Source: Xanthostigma xanthostigma (lineage: Eukaryota; Arthropoda; Insecta; Raphidioptera; Raphidiidae). Taken from it: 64,000 bases of DNA. Below, piece by piece: positions 34,682 to 45,072 of this stretch. The position numbers were made by a program, and so were the translations under genes. The notes below the pieces were generated by a model. The model had not been told where the DNA came from, ran no database searches, and was given only the letters and a program-made list of their open reading frames with translations. Position 1 is the first letter of the stretch; the number at the start of each line of letters is the position of its first letter. The stretch lies in assembly GCA_963575645.1 (NCBI GenBank), contig OY754468.1, forward strand, positions 27,056,465-27,120,464, given 5' to 3'.

Positions 34682-35980
34682 ATAATTATACCAGTTTTAT
34701 TTCTGTAGTGTGTAGTCTAAAATACACAGTTTTTTTAAAAATCTATTACTTTGTTAATTTGTATTTTTAAAAGGAGCCTATTTTTTAATACATAGGCGTA
34801 GCCGAGCTCAATGCACATATCGAAGCTCTGCATAAACATCAGACGTACGTAGGCAGTGTTCTTATCAGACAGCTGAGGCGCAGGGATCGACTCAGCCTGA
34901 GGCAACACCGTCAATGTGACGTCATAACGGCCTATTTGCACGCGCACTCGCGGAAAAAAAGTAAGTGGCATACCTTTTTACATATTGCTTCAATATATTA
35001 TTGCAATATTGCACACACCTCCAGTTGTTTTCTTTGCGCGTCTTTGCTGAATTTCGCTCATACAGATATTATATCTAAATTAATTTTGCAAGTCATTCAA
35101 ATTGTACGTCCGAGCCGTACAGTTCGCAACTCATAACGATACGAGTTGGATTATTTCACAAATTGTCATTATTGACCGCAATATACAATCTTTCAACCAA
35201 TCAAGTGTTTACTTAATTATTATTTGCATGCATGTACGAGATACAGCTAAATGCGCAAACTAAATGGCGAGGGTTGATTTTATTTTTTATTTAAGGTTAT
35301 TCGGCCACTACTCTACTTATAGTCTAAGAGCCCTTGAACTTTTTGGAAGATGATTTAGGCATGGAAATGACATACGTTATAATGTAGGTAGTTTAATCAG
35401 TGTAAACAGCGCAAACGACATTGTGACAGATTGTATATACTATGTTCCCGCGCACCCTTTTGTCATTTTGTGGAAATGGTTAGAGTCAAAACATCTTCAT
35501 TTTACTGCCCTATAGAAAAACAAGTGTAATAATATGTTCATATTTTATTAGTGATTGGTGACATAAAAACTTAACAAATTGATTAATAACAAAAGATTAT
35601 TAGACTATGAAACGTTTCTAGTAAAGCATAATATCTTAAAACTCTTTTGTTATCAGCTAGAAGCTGTGTCCTATATTTTCTGCCCTCATTCATTACACTT
35701 AAAATATATGGGCAATCTGTTTCTTGTTTGTATGTAATTAGTTTAAGCGTGCAGAAAAACATTTTGTTGCTTTTATCTATATTTGATCATAGAAACATTA
35801 AAACTTGGCTGGAAACGTAGATAAGAGAATATAGAATTGCATAAAATAGAATAGAGTAATGTAGAAAATAGAATAGACTAGTCTACAGGTAAAATAGTGG
35901 TAGTAAAATGTGGGAAGCATACCTCTCAGGCTATATTTTACAATATCGGAACCATGTTTTTTTTTTAAACGAAAATGAAA
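34682..35980. other. Non-coding stretch
   Basis: Contains ACATAGGCGTAGCCGAGCTC near 34790, similar to the terminus of 43187-43455 but unpaired. Otherwise AT-rich with no supported feature. Confidence 0.35.
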
Positions 35981-36047
35981 TGTTTTAATAAATAAAATTA
36001 TCGGCCAATTTTTCAGACAATATATTAACAAAAAAATATATAATTAA

Positions 36048-36085
36048 TACATTAACGTTTCAATCCGGATTTAGACCTTCTTCAG
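36048..36085 (-). other. Hammerhead-ribozyme-like core, family F copy C
   Basis: Minus strand: CTGAAGA, A, GGTCT, AAATCC, GGATT, GAAACG, TTAA, TGTA. Stem II survives through wobble pairs, and stem III has G-U in place of copy A's G-C. CTGAAGA and GAAA are intact. Confidence 0.4.
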
Positions 36086-37002
36086 AACTGATCTAAAAAA
36101 TATCAAAAATAATTAATATTTAAATTCTAATTAGCTTTTTATAAAATCTTTCAAAATTATTAATCATTAATAAAAAATTGGTTGTCTGTAAAGTCGGTTT
36201 ACGGACGATAGTTTTACGTGATAACGTATTCCGTAATACATAACCTAAATTTATATAATAATTATAATAATTCGAATCTATGATATTGCATCTTTCGCTT
36301 CAAATTTAGGTAAATTTTATTAAGTAGAATAATAAAACACTATAAAAAGTGCACTATTATTATATAAAAAACAACTATGGCATGTATCTCTTTTGCGCAT
36401 GCGCCGATTTTCCCCAAAAATTTACAAAAATTTCTAGTAAAAATAGATAGAGTAAAAACCGTTTTAAAAACTATATTATTATTATATAAAACATCATTAT
36501 AAGAGATATATTCTTTTACGCATGCGCCGATGTTCCCCAAAAACAATAGGCCACTTCATATTTGCATATCAAACATCCTCCCAAAATTTGGTTTCAATCC
36601 GCTTATCCTTTGTGTCGGAATGATAAGAAATGTCAAAAGTGACGTTTGCAACTGTCAAAGTATTATGTTCTAATAATAATTAGTTATTCCAATACTTAAC
36701 TTAGAAGGCGTTGCATTTCACAAAATACTAATGTCAAAAAATTGAATTAAACATTAGAAATGCAGCCGTTTTCATGTTAAGACAAGACATACGTTATTTT
36801 CTAATTTCCATGTACGGCAAACAAAGACGACCGACCGCGTCGCGCCATGCATTAGACATTTATACAACTATTTTTCTATATAAATTTGTATAAAAAAACT
36901 GTTTAGGCAAATTCTGTTATACGAAATCTATGTAAAATGTTCTCCAACCGATCTGATTTAAATTGAGCGAGAAATTAGCAAAAAGCACGCACAGGGTCAG
37001 GC

Positions 37003-37064
37003 GGAACGTTACGCGTTAGGAACGTTACGCGTTAGGAACGTTACGACCGTTAGGAACGTTACAC
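37003..37064 (+). repeat. 16-bp tandem repeat, about 4 units
   Basis: GGAACGTTACGCGTTA occurs twice exactly (37003-37034), then an 18-bp variant GGAACGTTACGACCGTTA, then a partial unit GGAACGTTACAC. It lies in the core of the family F element. Confidence 0.85.
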
Positions 37065-37320
37065 TTTTTCGTGCATGCAGCCGGTGTTTTATCAATTTAT
37101 AAGATTGGTGATTCATCAATTTATAAGACGTTATCACGTCAAAAAGCTAATTAGAATTTAAATATTAATTATTTTTTATATTTTTTAGATCAGTCCAAAT
37201 CCGGATTGAAACGTTAATGTATTAATTATATATTTTTTTGTTAATATATTGTCTGAAAAATTGGTCGATAATTTTATTTATTGAACAGTTCTAATTAGAC
37301 GTTAATCAAAGATTTGAAAT

Positions 37321-39259
37321 GTTTTAAATTATTAGTTATAGATATTTGTACATGATTCCTACTAAAAATAAGAAAAAAACTATTTTTTCTAAATCAGGTT
37401 GATAATAAAAAAAAACAGTTGTGTGGTTTTAAGAAACCACGACGCAAGTGAAACTTTTATTGGATTGTAGGCGTTGGATTGTAGACACTTATCCATCACG
37501 ATTAATTACAAACAACAATATTCACATGAAGACATGAATAAAAACATGTAAACACTGTACAGCACTTGCCCGCATGACGGACTGACTATGTGCTATACAT
37601 ACTACACGGTCAGCTGATGCTAACCATGGGCGCCGCCATATTGGCCTTGGCTGCTCTACCGGGCGCCTACTCCGAGCGCCTTTCACTTTGCCCCTACTCC
37701 GCGGCCGCCTGTAATGCGACATGCAAGAGACGGCCAGAAAAATTCGGGGCAATAGAATAAAATTTTCACTTTAAAAATTGTTAGTAACGTAATTATCTAG
37801 TGTAGAATTGATCTGGTATGACAACGCTGCCATATTATTTAACTATAAAACAATGCATACTTTTTAAAACTTTAATAAAAGTAGCGGAAATAACAAAATT
37901 AATAAAATGAACAATAAAGGTAAAAAAACAAAAATAAAAAAAATGTCAAACTTTATTAACACATGCATTGCACTATGCTTTTACTGGGATGTATAATTTT
38001 TTTGTTAACACAAATTACTATAATTTTCTTTACTTTAAAATTTGAAAGCTGCATGATATTTTAATTCAAATTATGAAACGTTGAATAACAAAGCATTTTA
38101 TAAATTTTAATTTCTTATATTATTAATTATTATAATTCTGCAAAATGTATTTCGTTTGCGCCCCAGCGTCTGAACTAATAGATTTGAGCTTTGAGCGAAT
38201 TCTATCAGATGTCGTTACTTGGTACTAAAATAGTTTTTTTGTTGGCTTCTGAACTAATAGCTTTGAGTAAATTCTATGTCGCTACAGGTTACTAAAACAG
38301 TTTATTTTCACAATATGTACAAATTTTGTACAAAATATTTAATATAAGAGATCCTATAGCGTAAGTTGAACCAAGCAAGACACATTTATACAATTTCATT
38401 AAATCGGTTCAGTGGTTTTGGAGATTAGCGCAGATGAACATCGTGACACGAGATTTTTACATATTATATAAAGATTTATGACGCAGAAATAAATAGGTAT
38501 ACTAAGCGTAAATATTACGCGTTTTACGTTTTTGCACTGCAGCAGCTAAGAAAATCAGAGGCTATATTTTTAATAGCACTTTGCATCTGGCATTTTAATT
38601 TTGACATTTATTGTGCAAAAAACAAACCTTATGAATTATAAATTATACATATTATAGGCTTACGCTGTTACATTTAAACTTCGCGCGTTTTATGCCCTAC
38701 CCATTTAAAGAGCTTGAAGGGGGCACAGTCATCAAATTTTCAGGCTGAACAACATAAAGGGATCGTTCGAGCGACGCCTCTTATAGAACTTATTTATACT
38801 CTTTGATAATAGTTTTGGTTCAGCTTTCATGTTCCCGCTCCTATAGACATTACTAGGGATGTGCTCAAAAATTTGAGTTACATATATGATTGGCGTGTCG
38901 AGTAGAACATTTTTTGAATCATAAGAACAACGCAATAATATAACAGTTTGTATTAACATTTTTTTAAAGTCTGCAGTTTTAGCAATAAATAAAATCAATT
39001 TTCTATGAAAATATGTCATAGAGAATTTATTTTAGTAATTTAGTAATTGATGATGGGTACTGCTTCAAACAATTTTCTATATTTTCAACTTTTTACTGTC
39101 GACTGTCGACCACTATAAATAACCTGCGAACAATCTCGGAAAAAATGCAATTCTGAGTTTTTTCTTTGTTAGGAGTTTCAGAATATTATAGAAAAAATTC
39201 CTGGATTTTCATCGTTCTAATAATTTTTTACAGTGTGTAAAACGTACAAAAGACCTGCT
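37321..39259. other. Non-coding stretch with a GC-rich patch
   Basis: Positions 37590-37740 are CpG-rich (see the small ORF). Around 38395-38480 the sequence TAAATCGGTTCAGTGGTTTT to TTTACATATTATATAAAGAT resembles common arthropod interspersed-repeat tails. The rest is AT-rich. Confidence 0.35.
37626..37760 (+). CDS. Possible small ORF, 44 residues, in a CpG-rich patch
   Basis: ATG in a favourable context (AACCATGG) opens a frame starting MGAAILALAALPGAYSERL and ending at TAA. The first 15 residues are hydrophobic, like a secretion signal, and three Cys follow. The patch has much higher GC than its surroundings. It could equally be part of a GC-rich mobile element or a promoter, and no donor or downstream exon is evident, so this is only a candidate. 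Confidence 0.2.
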   Translation: MGAAILALAALPGAYSERLSLCPYSAAACNATCKRRPEKFGAIE

Positions 39260-39551
39260 ATTTTGTTCCCTTACCTTCAATCCTCAAAACCTCTATTACT
39301 CGAAATCTCACCCTCTAATGTCGAAATAATCAGTGAGTCCCTACAAGCCATTTCCGTATATATTTTTTCTCCATAACTCGAAAAAATAAATTGTACCTCT
39401 GTATCTCGAACATATCAACCCAAAATTAGTTACAATGAATCTTAACCTCTACAAGTCGAATATTTCCTCACAAAATCCGCCTAAGTCGAAAATTCTATAA
39501 CTTGAATTTTTGGGCGTCTTTCTAGAAGTTTGATTTACAAAGGTTCTACTG
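39260..39551 (-). mobile_element. Pogo/Tigger-like MITE, inverted and truncated
   Basis: Reverse-complement relative of 2728-3073 and 18229-18530. The intact end reads AAAGGTTCTACTG at 39539-39551. Blocks TATTACTCGAAATCTCACCC, CTCCATAACTCGAAAAAATA and CCGCCTAAGTCGAAAA follow the family order reversed. The far end, near 39260, is lost. Confidence 0.75.
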
Positions 39552-39558
39552 CGTACAT

Positions 39559-40389
39559 AGCTGGGTATACACTTGCGAGCCGAACCGTTCGCGAGACGCT
39601 CGTGAAAGGTTCGTGCCTTGTTCGTAGCCGGGTACTCATTAGCGAGCCGCAACCGTAACATGTGTGATACAGTAACGAGGTTCTAGTGTGTACGCGTGTT
39701 ACAGTTTAGGCTCACGTCGCCGCCGGAACGCTTTCACCGAGCGTACTCATTTTGCGAGCTGTAACTGTTACCAAACAGATACAGTAACGAAGTTCTAGTG
39801 TGTACGAGAAGGCCAGTGGCCTGACAAGCCGGATTTATCCGCAGTTTCCTCTGACCATTCACTCATGACTATAAACTCGAATAGTCTATTGTTGATACAA
39901 CAAACAAGTTACAACCTCTCCTCTAGACGTCCACAAGCGCACTGCGAGCGCCGTTTGATTCGTCGGCTCGCTGCAAGCGGCACGCGTACCGCTCGCAGCA
40001 GGCTTGCGAACCACGTACACACTATGTTTTTTGGTTACAGTACATGCAACGGTTACGGTTACGGCTCGCTAATGAGTACCCGGCTTTAAGTGTCTGCACG
40101 TACACACTTGGATCCGCTCGCGAACCATTGGGAAAAGCGAACCTACAACGAATCAATTCCGGACTACTACGAAAAATTATATACGAATACTCGAAGTGAC
40201 AAACCTCCGATGACGCCGTCCCAACTTACACCAGTTTCGCTGTGTTCGTCAAAAAAACTGACCCTCGACGGATCCCCGCAAGCGGTTCGCGAACGGCTCG
40301 TTCGGCGTTCGGCACACCATCCTAATTATGTTATTTACCGGTCCGCGAACAGTTCGCGATAGGTTTGGCTCGCAAGTGTATACCCGGCT
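39559..40389. mobile_element. Inverted-repeat element (outer) hosting a related element
   Basis: AGCTGGGTATACACTTGCGA, then GCCGAACCGTTCGCGA, on the left matches TTCGCGATAGGTTTGGCTCG, then CAAGTGTATACCCGGCT, on the right in reverse complement. Removing the inner element (39626-40085) leaves about 370 bp. CpG content is high. Open frames in it (for example 40090-40362) contain terminal-repeat sequence and are not genes. Target duplication not resolved. Confidence 0.75.
39626..40085. mobile_element. Inner inverted-repeat element, relative of its host
   Basis: AGCCGGGTACTCATTAGCGA, then GCCGCAACCGTAAC, pairs with GGTTACGGTTACGGCTCGCT, then AATGAGTACCCGGCT. Its termini differ from the outer element's by only a few bases (AGCYGGGTAYWCAYTWGCGAG describes both). 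It has two CAGTAACGAGGTTCTAGTGT-like copies inside (39671 and 39781). Confidence 0.75.
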
Positions 40390-40755
40390 TTAGGTGTATT
40401 TTGGTTTACATCTTGTAAAATATTATAAGGTGTAGTCCAAAACATACCGTATCTCGTGCGTAATGGTATACATTCTACTATTATTTGATTAAATGTGGAG
40501 TCACAAAAGTGCGCGATAAAACATTCCGCGATGCCTTATCGCCTTGGAATCCAAACTTACTGAGACGGACGTCGAACTGTCTGGACAGTGAACGCCGCGC
40601 CGTCCGGAACCAGCAAACTATGATTTTAGTCGGCAATATAAGTTATGTATAATGCCATATCTGGAACGCAAGTTTCCTATGTGGGTAAAATTATACAGCT
40701 GGGTCGGTCATGCGCTCAACAATAAGTTTATTTTTATCTTACTACAAAGTTTCGC
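40390..40755. other. Short spacer with a GC-richer open stretch
   Basis: A plus-strand frame from about 40465 to 40650 is open for roughly 60 codons (includes KVRDKTFRDALSPWNPNLL and SERRAVRNQQT) and is GC-richer than its flanks. It has no in-frame ATG near its start and no convincing splice sites, so I leave it as an observation. Confidence 0.3.
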
Positions 40756-41860
40756 CAGGAGTGGATTTAGACTCAGGTCCGGGCCAAGGGCGGCAAATTT
40801 TTGGGAGCGGCTTTAACAGAGGAAAGAAACAGATGTTATTTTTAATGATATAAAAAATATTCTACCACTAACGTTCAGGCGGAAAAATTAAGCGGGCAAG
40901 GTATGGTAGCTATGGAAATCATTAATGCAAAAAACGTATGTAATGTTTGTTGTACTAATTTTAATGTATTTTATTTTTTGACGAATCCACGTGCACGCTT
41001 GCATCACAGATCTAAATAAATTTAAATTTGAATACAAAAAATCGTTACACATAAAATGCAATTTGCTGTATTTTATGTGGAACTATTTTCAGTAATGCAT
41101 TATTGATTTTCATAACTACCATATCAACAAAACTCATGCCTATATTGCATTTTAAATGAAATTCACTGTTTATAGATAAGTATCGTTTAGAGAAAATAGT
41201 ATCAAGGTGTGAAATCTGCGTAGTAAGAAATATGGGGAAAGCAATCAGTAGCGGCGAAATTTATAATTTCAGGGGCAATCATAAAGACGTACTTCTTTAA
41301 AGGAAGTCAAAAAATCGTCGTCCGAGTCTTTAATGATACCACCAAAAAACACAACTGCAACTGGTTCTCTAGTCTAGTTAACATGTCACTTTTTAATGAA
41401 TTCTTGTCCTTTTTCACCGAAAATTATGATTATAGTGTCATTAGAAAAAATTGCAAAAGTTATAAACATTTTGGTAAAAAAGAGGGGTTTGGTTTTTTGC
41501 GAATATCTCAAACTATTTCAGAAGTCTCTAATCACAAAAAATATTCTGAAACAGCAGAAAATTTCCTACAAAAAAGTCCTATTTTCCGGAATTCTACCAC
41601 CAATATTTCTAATTATAATTTAGAGGTGAAAATAGGGCAAAAACATTTTTTTCCATTTTTTATATAATTTTTAATATTTTCGTGTCGTTTCACTTGTCAT
41701 ATAAAAAATAGAAAAAAATTAGTTCTATTTTTATCTTCAATTTAAAATTAGAAATATTGGCGGTAGAGTTCCGAGAGATAAAAAAAAAATGTAGGTGTAA
41801 CTTAAGAAGTGCGCGACAACTGCTTGGCGTTGGAGACAATTTGAGTTAACTCCACTCCTG
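40756..41860. mobile_element. Non-autonomous hAT element, 1.1 kb
   Basis: Begins CAGGAGTGGATTTAGACTCA and ends GAGTTAACTCCACTCCTG. Flanking AGTTTCGC (40748-40755) and AGTTTCGT (41861-41868) agree at 7 of 8 positions. Inside, 41587-41635 and 41725-41773 form a strong inverted repeat (CTACCACCAATATTTCTAAT against ATTAGAAATATTGGCGGTAG). The overlapping frames at 41383-41667 show no transposase motif. Confidence 0.82.
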
Positions 41861-43186
41861 AGTTTCGTCACACATCCTTAGAAATTACGTTTGCCGAAAT
41901 GGTGATACAGGCGACAGAAAAACAGTCGTAGGGGAATATCCCTGTCTCAGTCTTACAGTCCATTGCACTTGGCTTTACGTAACAAGTCCCATGGACGTTT
42001 TACATATACAGAGTCTGACTTTAATCAATACATATAATATCTGTATGTTCCATATACAGATGAAACACACATTATATGAAAACCTCTTTGTTAATTTACA
42101 AATATAACATAATATAATACACGTCGAAACAGAAATGATTTTAAAAAGTCACTTTCACTATAAAATTGTCCATTTAAAAGTGCTCTGAATTAATCTCGTG
42201 TACAGGGATGACCTTTAATGTGAAGACACTGATGCTAGGTTGCAAAAAAGATTGTCAAAAAATTTGATTTGACAATGGCCTTAAATTGTGTACATATATA
42301 TTTGAAAAATAATTGATCGATTGAAACGGTATTTTTCTTAAACTGTGTATACATGTATTTAGCATCGTTTTTTGAAAAGTTTCCACTTTAACCAACGTTT
42401 TTCTACGCATTTTGATTAAAATTTGGCTTAAAAAGCTGTCTTTCTATGCATAGAACAATCATTTTTTTGTGTGAGTACAATCTAATGTTCTAGAATCTAG
42501 ATAACAGGGAGTTTGAATAGATACATTATACTGCTCCTGCTGCAATCCATTCTAACCACTAAACACCTACTAGAACACTGATACGTTTTTAGACGCACGT
42601 TTCGCTAACGATGTTAGCATATTCAGGCGATGATTAAAACTATTTTCTATCATCTTCGGATGATGCTACTTTTGATAATGAAACATGCGTCGCGAAAAAG
42701 TGTGTTGGGGTTTTGCAGTTACCTTTTCAGTATCTATGAAGAATCTATAAGAATAGCTAGTTTTAAAATAGACCTCGTACGTAGAGAAACCTCAGCTAGG
42801 ATAATATTATTATAATTCGTTTTGCAAAATAATATAGTTGAATTGTCAGCAGAAAAGTATTCCATACCTCGCAAAAAAATTATATTAAGCATTTTTTAAC
42901 AGTTTGATACCTAATTCTCGGTTGTACAAATTAAAAAAATTGATTAGATAATGACCTTAGATGGTGACCATATATTTATAGTGTTCATACATGCAGAAGC
43001 AGTCTACTATCCTATTCAAAATCTATAAATCTATAGCTTCACAAAACACAAAGAAAAAAACGTTTTTTAAGCTAAACTTTGAACAGTGTTGTTTCAAAGT
43101 GGAAATGTCAAATTAGATTTTCTGACAATTCATTGGATTTTTTTCAATTACAGTAAATGAAGTTAATTTTTTTTATTTCCAATGGT
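41861..43186. other. AT-rich stretch, weak inverted similarity
   Basis: GATTGTCAAAAAATTTGATT near 42250 and AAATTAGATTTTCTGACAAT near 43108 are loosely complementary and may be ends of a decayed foldback. No coding signal. Confidence 0.3.
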
Positions 43187-43455
43187 CATTGGCGTAGCAA
43201 GAGAAGGGACCAGATGGGCCTCGCCCACCCTAAGGCCTAGAATATTAATTGTTCACGTACAAATAACAATATAAATCTACTGCAATATACTAAATATTTT
43301 CTTTGTCATTAAATTTCTCCAGAAAGTCGTGTTGATCGATTTCGTTTCTATGAACAGTTTTCAAATTATTTATAAGTGGCAGCTGGTAATGGTAGGTAGA
43401 GTTGAAAATTTGACCATCTCTATAGGATAAAATCGCTGCTACGCCTATGCCAATG
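43187..43455. mobile_element. hAT-type MITE
   Basis: CATTGGCGTAGCAAG at the left and GCTACGCCTATGCCAATG at the right are terminal repeats. Flanking CCAATGGT (43179-43186) and GTAATGGT (43456-43463) share 6 of 8 bases. GGCCTCGCCCACC is a typical hAT subterminal string. Confidence 0.72.
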
Positions 43456-43543
43456 GTAATGGTGGCAAGTTCTTCAAAATGTGTATTGTCGATGTTTTAT
43501 GGTCCGGTCCCTATTTCCTAGGTTCCGTCTACCGACAAATGCC

Positions 43544-43800
43544 CAGGAGTGGAATTAATTTTTTGTGCCTCTAGGCCTGAGAGTTCGCATATAGTTTATA
43601 GATTTGTGCGATATTCATTCTACATCATAATCGTAGAACAGGATACACATAATAAACAGACATTTTCGCTACTAGAAATAATTAAGAAATAATAAGTAAT
43701 ATAAAATTATTCCACCTATCCATGTTTAAAATTCTTCATCATAATAAAATTGCTGTCCCTAGGCCCGTGTCAATCAGGGATACGCCCAAATCCGCTCCTG
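43544..43800. mobile_element. Small hAT-like element sharing ends with 40756-41860
   Basis: CAGGAGTGGAATTAATTTTT at the left and CCCAAATCCGCTCCTG at the right. Subterminal CCTCTAGGCCTGAGAG and CCCTAGGCCCGTGTC also pair. No clear duplication in the flanks. Confidence 0.65.
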
Positions 43801-44131
43801 CCAATATTAATAGTGTAACCTTTTATTATGTGCTAGCGCGGTTCCGCCTGGGTTAATGTTGCGTCCAAATTTTATGATGATCGGAGTTACCGTTCAAAAA
43901 TTTTTGTCGAACAGACAGATCTTGAGTTATATTTTGCAACATTTTTCATTGATGTTCCTCTCCTATTGGTCGTAGCGTGATATTATATAGCCTATGACCT
44001 TCCTCAATAAATGGACTATTTAACAACAAAAAAATTCATTTCGAACCAGTTGTTCCTGTTATTAGCGCGTTCAACCAAACAAACATATTATTATATATAT
44101 ATTAGTATAAATTCAGCTTTATATATTAGCA
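43801..44131. other. Interspersed-repeat-like stretch
   Basis: GCGCGGTTCCGCCTGGG and AATTTTATGATGATCGGAGT resemble common dispersed arthropod repeats of uncertain class; the boundaries cannot be fixed. Confidence 0.35.
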
Positions 44132-44400
44132 GGGCCGTAACTAGGCAGGGGCAATAGGGGCACCTGCCCAGGGCCTAGGACACAGAGGGGCCCCGGAGGG
44201 GCCCAAGAAGACCCCGATAAAAATTATCTCAATTATTTTCATTCGTATTTTAATGAATATTACAAATCACATATATAAGTAACACCACTGGTGGCTCAGA
44301 TAGACGGGGCCCAAAAAAGCCAGAATATGCTATTAGAATTTTTATTTAAAAAAAAACATATTTATTTAATTCTCAATACTTAGGCCCGGTATTATAAAAC
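44132..44400. mobile_element. hAT-type terminal fragment
   Basis: Begins CAGGGCCGTAACTAGGCAGG, then GGCACCTGCCCAGGGCC, a typical hAT end with subterminal GGGGCCCC words (44190-44215). The transposase relic follows after 44427, so this may be one end of the element that supplied it. The opposite terminal repeat was not found. Confidence 0.55.
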
Positions 44401-44426
44401 AAGATTAAAACTTATTCTTGGATTAA

Positions 44427-44735
44427 ACTAACTTAACTGTCATCGATGTCATCTGCTTCATCGGTATACATGATTTCGAATTAGTCGAATCGTACCAAAA
44501 CATCGTTGTTGCTTTAAGAATATTTCTAACCCTACCAGTCACCACCGCTTCTTGCGAGAGAAGTTTTAGTAAACTGAAGTTAATTAAAAACTATTTAAGA
44601 TCGTCGCTCTCACAACAGCGTTTGTCGAACCTGTCTATTATATCAATTGAATCTAACATAGTGCAAGAAATAGGTTTTAATAATATAATTGATGAGTTTG
44701 CCGAGAAAAAAGCAAGAAGAATGCAATTTAAATAA
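44427..44735 (+). pseudogene. hAT transposase C-terminal dimerisation domain, relic
   Basis: The plus frame ending at TAA 44733-44735 contains ALRIFLTLPVTTASCERSFS, then KLKLIKNYLRSSLSQQRLS, NLSIISIESN and DEFAEKKARRMQF. The LRIFLTLPVTxASxERSFSKLKLIKxYLRS block is the signature of the hAT C-terminal dimerisation domain, especially in ZMYM/TTF-type zinc-finger transposases. Only about 100 residues remain; upstream (before 44427) the frame is closed by a stop, and the catalytic core is absent. The last part itself is open and well preserved, suggesting internal deletion rather than long decay. Confidence 0.88.
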
Positions 44736-44863
44736 ATTCGTTTTTCTTCATAAATATAAAATAAAAAATTTGAAAAGAAGTTTGACCCTGCAGGCCATCC
44801 CTGTAACTTCCCGCTATTTTCGAGTTCAAAACGCTCAAAAAAAACATTTTGTTACGAAATTTT

Positions 44864-45072
44864 CGTTCACGATATCTCATGAACAAATGAGCCGATTTTG
44901 ATGCGGTTTGCCGCGATCGACGCAGTTTTTTAACCTAAGAAAGTAAATTATTACAAAAAAATCGATTTGAAAAGTATTTTACGAGTAATTATAAAAAATT
45001 ACTATTTTCCTAATTTTTCGTTCACGTTATCTCATGAACAAATGAACCAATTTTGATCTGGTTTGCGGCGAA
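44864..45072 (+). repeat. Two tandem copies of a 55-bp block
   Basis: CGTTCACGATATCTCATGAA, then CAAATGAGCCGATTTTGATG, at 44864 is repeated at about 45017 as CGTTCACGTTATCTCATGAA, then CAAATGAACCAATTTTGATC. Similar loose sequences occur near 47415 and 48770, so this is a common dispersed word. Confidence 0.6.

Larger units (their letters stand above)
35981..37320. mobile_element. Foldback element, family F copy C, with 1-kb core
   Basis: Left arm about 35984-36147 and right arm about 37140-37285 pair over about 150 bp: AGCTAATTAGAATTTAAATA on the right against TATTTAAATTCTAATTAGCT on the left, then TCCGGATTGAAACG and AATTTTATTTATT blocks. The family terminus (TAGACGTTAATCAAAG) closes the right end. 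ACGTGATAACGT (36212) and ACGTTATCACGT (37127) extend the pairing inward. The core holds duplicated GCATGCGCCGAT blocks and a 16-bp tandem repeat. The right arm has lost the CTGAAGAAGG part of the motif at 36048-36085. Confidence 0.75.

Noticed and set aside
40090..40362. 90-codon ORF
   Set aside because: Made largely of terminal and subterminal sequence of the nested inverted-repeat elements.
41383..41667. 94-codon ORF as a transposase
   Set aside because: Inside a hAT element, but no zinc finger, DDE or dimerisation motif; part of it is the internal hairpin.
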